Assembly: GCA_964598885.1 (NCBI GenBank)
Contig: CAZRES010000126.1
Coordinates: forward strand, 1 to 8,615
Direction: 5' to 3'
DNA from: SURF-33 sp964598885
GTDB lineage: Bacteria > Desulfobacterota > Desulfobacteria > Desulfobacterales > Desulfosalsimonadaceae
DNA length: 8,615 nt
Shown: positions 5,898-8,615 of the stretch, in pieces
Layout of the letters: each line of letters starts with the position of its first letter
How positions within the stretch are numbered: the stretch's first letter is position 1
Program-made: the position numbers and the translations under genes
The notes under the pieces: model-generated
What the model was told of the DNA's origin: nothing
Databases searched by the model: none
Seen by the model: only the letters and a program-made list of their open reading frames with translations

Positions 5898-8381
5898 ATG
5901 GAAGATATCGGAATAAAAATCGATCTGCACGTGCATTCCAAGTGTTCCACCCGGCCGTCGCAGTGGATTCTCCAGAAGCTCAACTGCCCGGAGAGTTTCA
6001 CTCAGCCGCTTAAACTGCGTGAGATCGCCAAGGCAAGAGGGATGGACCTGGTGACGATCAGCGACCACAACACCATATCCGGCGCGCTGGAAATCGCTCA
6101 TTTTGATGATGTGTTCATCAGTGAGGAGGTTACCACTTATTTCCCCGAAGACCAGTGCAAGCTCCACGTGCTGGCACTGGATATCACCGAGGCCCAGCAC
6201 GAGGACATCTCCCGGGTCCGAAGCAGTGTATATGATCTGGTAACGTATTTAAATGCCCAGAAAATCAGTCACATCCTGGCCCATCCCCTCTATGATATGA
6301 ACCACAAGCTGACCCTGGATCATTTCGAAAAGATGCTGCTGCTGTTTACGAATTTCGAAATGAACGGATCCCGGGATCAGCATCAAAACCAAATTCTGGC
6401 CACCATTCTCAAGGGACTTGTAAAAGACGATATCGACCGTCTGGCCGACCGCCACAACATCGCGCCCGTGGGGGAGTCGCCCTGGAAGAAAAACATCACC
6501 GGCGGGTCCGACGATCATTCTTCCTTAAATATTGCCCGGATGCACACCTTGGTGCCGGGGGCCCGCACCAAGGCGGAATTTTTGGCGGGCCTTCATCACG
6601 GCCGGGGGATTGTCAAGGGGCGGCCGGCCACGCCCAAAACCATGGCACACAACCTCTACGGCATCGCCTGGCAGTATTACGGCGCGAAATTTAAACTGGA
6701 TCGTTATACCAACAAAGACATCCTGTTTAAATTCATGGACTGCGCTCTTTCCGTCCAGGATGAGGGAAAAGGGCTTTTTTCCCGTCTGGGGGATTTCCTG
6801 GTGGCTCGCAAGCCGTCCTTTTCCTTGCGCAACGGCAAAACCGACGATGTCACCCATCTGATCCGCCGCAAGGCCCATGCCATTGTCATGGAAAACGCGA
6901 ACCTGCTGGGGATGCTCAAGCAAAAAGACGATCGCCGGTTCGACAAGGAAGGCAACTGGTTCGATTTTGTCAATGACGCCTCCCAGGATGTGATGAAAAC
7001 CTACGCGGATTCAATTTTAGACAGCCTGAGTTCCGCGCGGCTGTTCAACATCTTCCAGACCATCGGGGGCGCGGGGACCATTTATTCCCTGCTGGCGCCG
7101 TATTTTATGTCGTACGCCCTGTTTACCAAGGACCGCCGGTTCGCCGCCCTTTGCCGGGAAAAATACGCGTCGGGCAGTACGGAAGGCAAAAAGGTTAAAC
7201 GACGCATCGCCCTGTTTACCGACACCCTTTATGAAACCAACGGGGTGGCTCTGACCCTTCAGATGCAGCTTAAGATGGCCCAAAAAAACAACAAGCATCT
7301 GTCGGTCCTGACCTGCTGCCCCCACGGCGGGATGGAGGGGACGCAGAATTTTGATCCCATCGGGACATTCGAACTCCCCGAGTATCCGGAAATCCGGCTC
7401 CATTATCCGCCGTTTCTTAAAATGCTCGACTACTGTTATGAGAAGGAGTTCAATATTATCCATGCGTCCACTCCCGGTCCCATGGGCATGGCGGCATTAG
7501 CCATCGCCCGGATTCTTGATCTCCCTCTCCACGGCACCTACCATACCGCGCTGCCGCAATATGTCTCCGAGCTGACCGGTGACGCGGACCTGGAAGCCCT
7601 CATGTGGAAATTCATGGTCTGGTATCATAACCAGATGGATATTGTTTACGTGCCGTCTCAGGCCACGGCGGATGAACTCATCGAAAAAGGGATTCTGGCA
7701 TCGAAAATCCGACGTTACCCCCGGGGCATAGATATCGAACGATTCCATCCATCCCTGAAAAACGGATTCTGGAAATCCGGATACGGTATCGCCGATGATG
7801 ATATCAAGGTGCTTTATGTGGGCCGGGTATCAAAGGAAAAAAATCTTGATGTGCTGGCCCGGGCCATCCGGCAGGTGGGGTGGCTGCGCAAAAACATCCG
7901 GTTTGTCATCGTGGGCGACGGCCCTTATCTGGAAGAAATGAAGCGCGAACTTCGGCCTACCAACACGCTGTTTACCGGCTATCTGACCGGCGATGATCTC
8001 GGCCGGGCCTATGCCTCCGGCGACCTGTTCGTATTTCCCTCGGGCACCGACACCTTCGGAAATGTGGTGCTGGAAGCCCAGGCCTCGGGTTTGCCGGTGA
8101 TCGTCACCGACAAGGGCGGCCCCAGAGAAAACCTGATCCCCGACGAAACCGGTCTTATCGTTCCCGCCATGGATTCCCAGGCTATTGTGGACGCCGTGAT
8201 CAACCTCTGCGAAGATCCGGCCCGCATGGCGGTCATGGGATCAGCCGCACGAAAATACATGGAAAGCCGGGCCTTTGAATCCGCGTTCCTCCAAAGCTGG
8301 GAAATGTATCCCATCGGCCAGGATCCCGCTCCTTCCCCCGCCGATCCGGACCCGCGGACCTTTTTCCGGTTTGCCTCCTGA
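5898..8381 (+). CDS. Bifunctional PHP phosphoesterase / GT4-family glycosyltransferase
   Basis: 827 residues in two catalytic parts. Residues 5 to about 245 are a PHP metal-dependent phosphoesterase with its usual metal ligands: DLHVHS (H11, H13), SDHNT (D56, H57), E76/E77, H129-P, NFEMNG (E154), and GGSDDH (D206, H207). Residues about 434 to 795 are a GT-B fold, family 4 glycosyltransferase. They contain RIALFTDTLYETNGVA (436-451), GTYHTALPQY (546-555), YPRGIDIERFHP (607-618), YVGRVSKEKNL (640-650), IVGDGP, and TDTFGNVVLEA with D718 and E726 in the E-x7-E position that contacts the nucleotide sugar. The linker holds a hydrophobic stretch (about 381-409) that may bind a membrane. Expected role: transfer a sugar from a nucleotide donor to a lipid or glycan acceptor, and remove a phosphate from a related intermediate. 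Acceptor and sugar are unknown. The gene is 430 nt past the core cluster and likely has its own promoter. Confidence 0.9.
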   Translation: MEDIGIKIDLHVHSKCSTRPSQWILQKLNCPESFTQPLKLREIAKARGMDLVTISDHNTISGALEIAHFDDVFISEEVTTYFPEDQCKLHVLALDITEAQHEDISRVRSSVYDLVTYLNAQKISHILAHPLYDMNHKLTLDHFEKMLLLFTNFEMNGSRDQHQNQILATILKGLVKDDIDRLADRHNIAPVGESPWKKNITGGSDDHSSLNIARMHTLVPGARTKAEFLAGLHHGRGIVKGRPATPKTMAHNLYGIAWQYYGAKFKLDRYTNKDILFKFMDCALSVQDEGKGLFSRLGDFLVARKPSFSLRNGKTDDVTHLIRRKAHAIVMENANLLGMLKQKDDRRFDKEGNWFDFVNDASQDVMKTYADSILDSLSSARLFNIFQTIGGAGTIYSLLAPYFMSYALFTKDRRFAALCREKYASGSTEGKKVKRRIALFTDTLYETNGVALTLQMQLKMAQKNNKHLSVLTCCPHGGMEGTQNFDPIGTFELPEYPEIRLHYPPFLKMLDYCYEKEFNIIHASTPGPMGMAALAIARILDLPLHGTYHTALPQYVSELTGDADLEALMWKFMVWYHNQMDIVYVPSQATADELIEKGILASKIRRYPRGIDIERFHPSLKNGFWKSGYGIADDDIKVLYVGRVSKEKNLDVLARAIRQVGWLRKNIRFVIVGDGPYLEEMKRELRPTNTLFTGYLTGDDLGRAYASGDLFVFPSGTDTFGNVVLEAQASGLPVIVTDKGGPRENLIPDETGLIVPAMDSQAIVDAVINLCEDPARMAVMGSAARKYMESRAFESAFLQSWEMYPIGQDPAPSPADPDPRTFFRFAS

Positions 8382-8419
8382 AGATCGCGGGATGAAAGCC
8401 GGAAACCCCATGGAAATTG

Positions 8420-8451
8420 ATACTTCATTGCCCCGGAGATGAGGTGTTTTT
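8420..8451 (+). terminator. Possible intrinsic terminator after the PHP-glycosyltransferase
   Basis: ATACTTCAT (8420-8428) and ATGAGGTGT (8439-8447) can form a 9-bp stem with two G-U pairs around a 10-nt loop, running directly into five T residues (8447-8451). The stem is weak, but the position, 38 nt after the stop and ahead of a convergent gene, is right for a terminator. Confidence 0.4.
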
Positions 8452-8472
8452 CCAGTCGCATGGGCTGACGCG

Positions 8473-8615
8473 TCAGGGCCCGGTTTCACTAAGAAACGTC
8501 GTCACCGCTTCCGCCAGTAGGCCGGGGGCTTCTTCCTGAACAAAATGACCCACTGATTCCAGCCGCACCGTGCGGGCATGGGGGAACGCCCGCTCCCAGC
8601 GATTCAATTCCTTTT
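8473..8615 (-). CDS. Alpha/beta hydrolase, C-terminal part (partial)
   Basis: Reading leftwards from the window edge, the minus strand has 46 sense codons ending in TGA at 8475..8473. It includes WERAFPHARTVRLESVGHF followed by VQEEAP and ends FLSETGP. The pattern 'fP.a..v.l...GHFvqEE.P......i..FL' is the C-terminus of alpha/beta-fold hydrolases of the haloalkane dehalogenase / epoxide hydrolase type, and the His of GHF is the catalytic base. Nucleophile, cap and start lie outside the window, so substrate cannot be judged. The gene converges on the PHP-glycosyltransferase and is probably a separate transcription unit. Confidence 0.75.
   Translation of the reverse strand, partial: KELNRWERAFPHARTVRLESVGHFVQEEAPGLLAEAVTTFLSETGP

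Noticed and set aside
8465..8476. Perfect 12-bp palindrome CTGACGCGTCAG at the hydrolase stop codon
   Set aside because: It has no usable hairpin loop and no T tract on either strand; a palindrome of this size can occur by chance.
1..8615. CRISPR array, insertion sequence, phage genes, tRNA or rRNA
   Set aside because: No spaced direct repeats, transposase or integrase motifs, terminal inverted repeats or recognisable structural RNA genes were seen on either strand.

Overview
The window is a compact, almost entirely plus-strand gene cluster of about 50-55% GC by eye. Six complete genes and a truncated seventh run in the same direction, and the tail of a convergent gene lies at the far right edge. 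The core (1..5467) matches, from memory, the set that protein-family models call the 'GAK system' (Grasp, Amphipathic, Kinase): a RimK-like ATP-grasp enzyme, an HprK-related kinase (type B), a CofD-related protein and a small amphi-Trp domain protein. In my recollection the set is typical of sulfate-reducing Desulfobacterota (former Deltaproteobacteria) such as Desulfobacterales. That organism assignment is an inference from gene content, since no rRNA or other marker is present. To my knowledge the system has a computational name but no established biochemical function.

Layout: (1) 1..60 is the last 19 codons of an upstream gene, possibly another small GAK-associated protein. (2) 71..1717 fuses two PhoU-like repeats to an aminoglycoside-phosphotransferase-like kinase domain. 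(3) 1796..2677 is the ATP-grasp ligase. (4) 2667..3746 is the HprK-related kinase, starting at GTG inside the end of the ATP-grasp gene. (5) 3739..4956 is the CofD-related protein, overlapping its predecessor by 8 nt. (6) After 142 nt, 5099..5467 is the amphi-Trp protein with a very acidic tail, followed by a strong inverted repeat (5512..5541). (7) A 430-nt intergenic stretch carries hairpins but no convincing gene. (8) 5898..8381 is an 827-residue protein joining a PHP-type phosphoesterase to a GT4/GT-B glycosyltransferase. (9) 8473..8615 on the minus strand is the C-terminus of an alpha/beta hydrolase, convergent with the cluster and probably unrelated to it.

How the genes may work together (inference): three proteins are built to use ATP or phosphorylated substrates (APH-like kinase, HprK-like kinase, ATP-grasp ligase), one resembles YvcK/CofD proteins that bind nucleotide sugars or make phosphodiesters, and one couples a phosphoesterase to a sugar transferase. 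The overlapping frames of ATP-grasp, HprK-like and CofD-like genes point to coupled translation and perhaps a complex. A plausible picture is a phosphorylation- and ligation-controlled pathway bearing on a glycan, storage or envelope molecule, with the small acidic amphi-Trp protein as carrier, scaffold or target. Nothing in the sequence proves the substrate.
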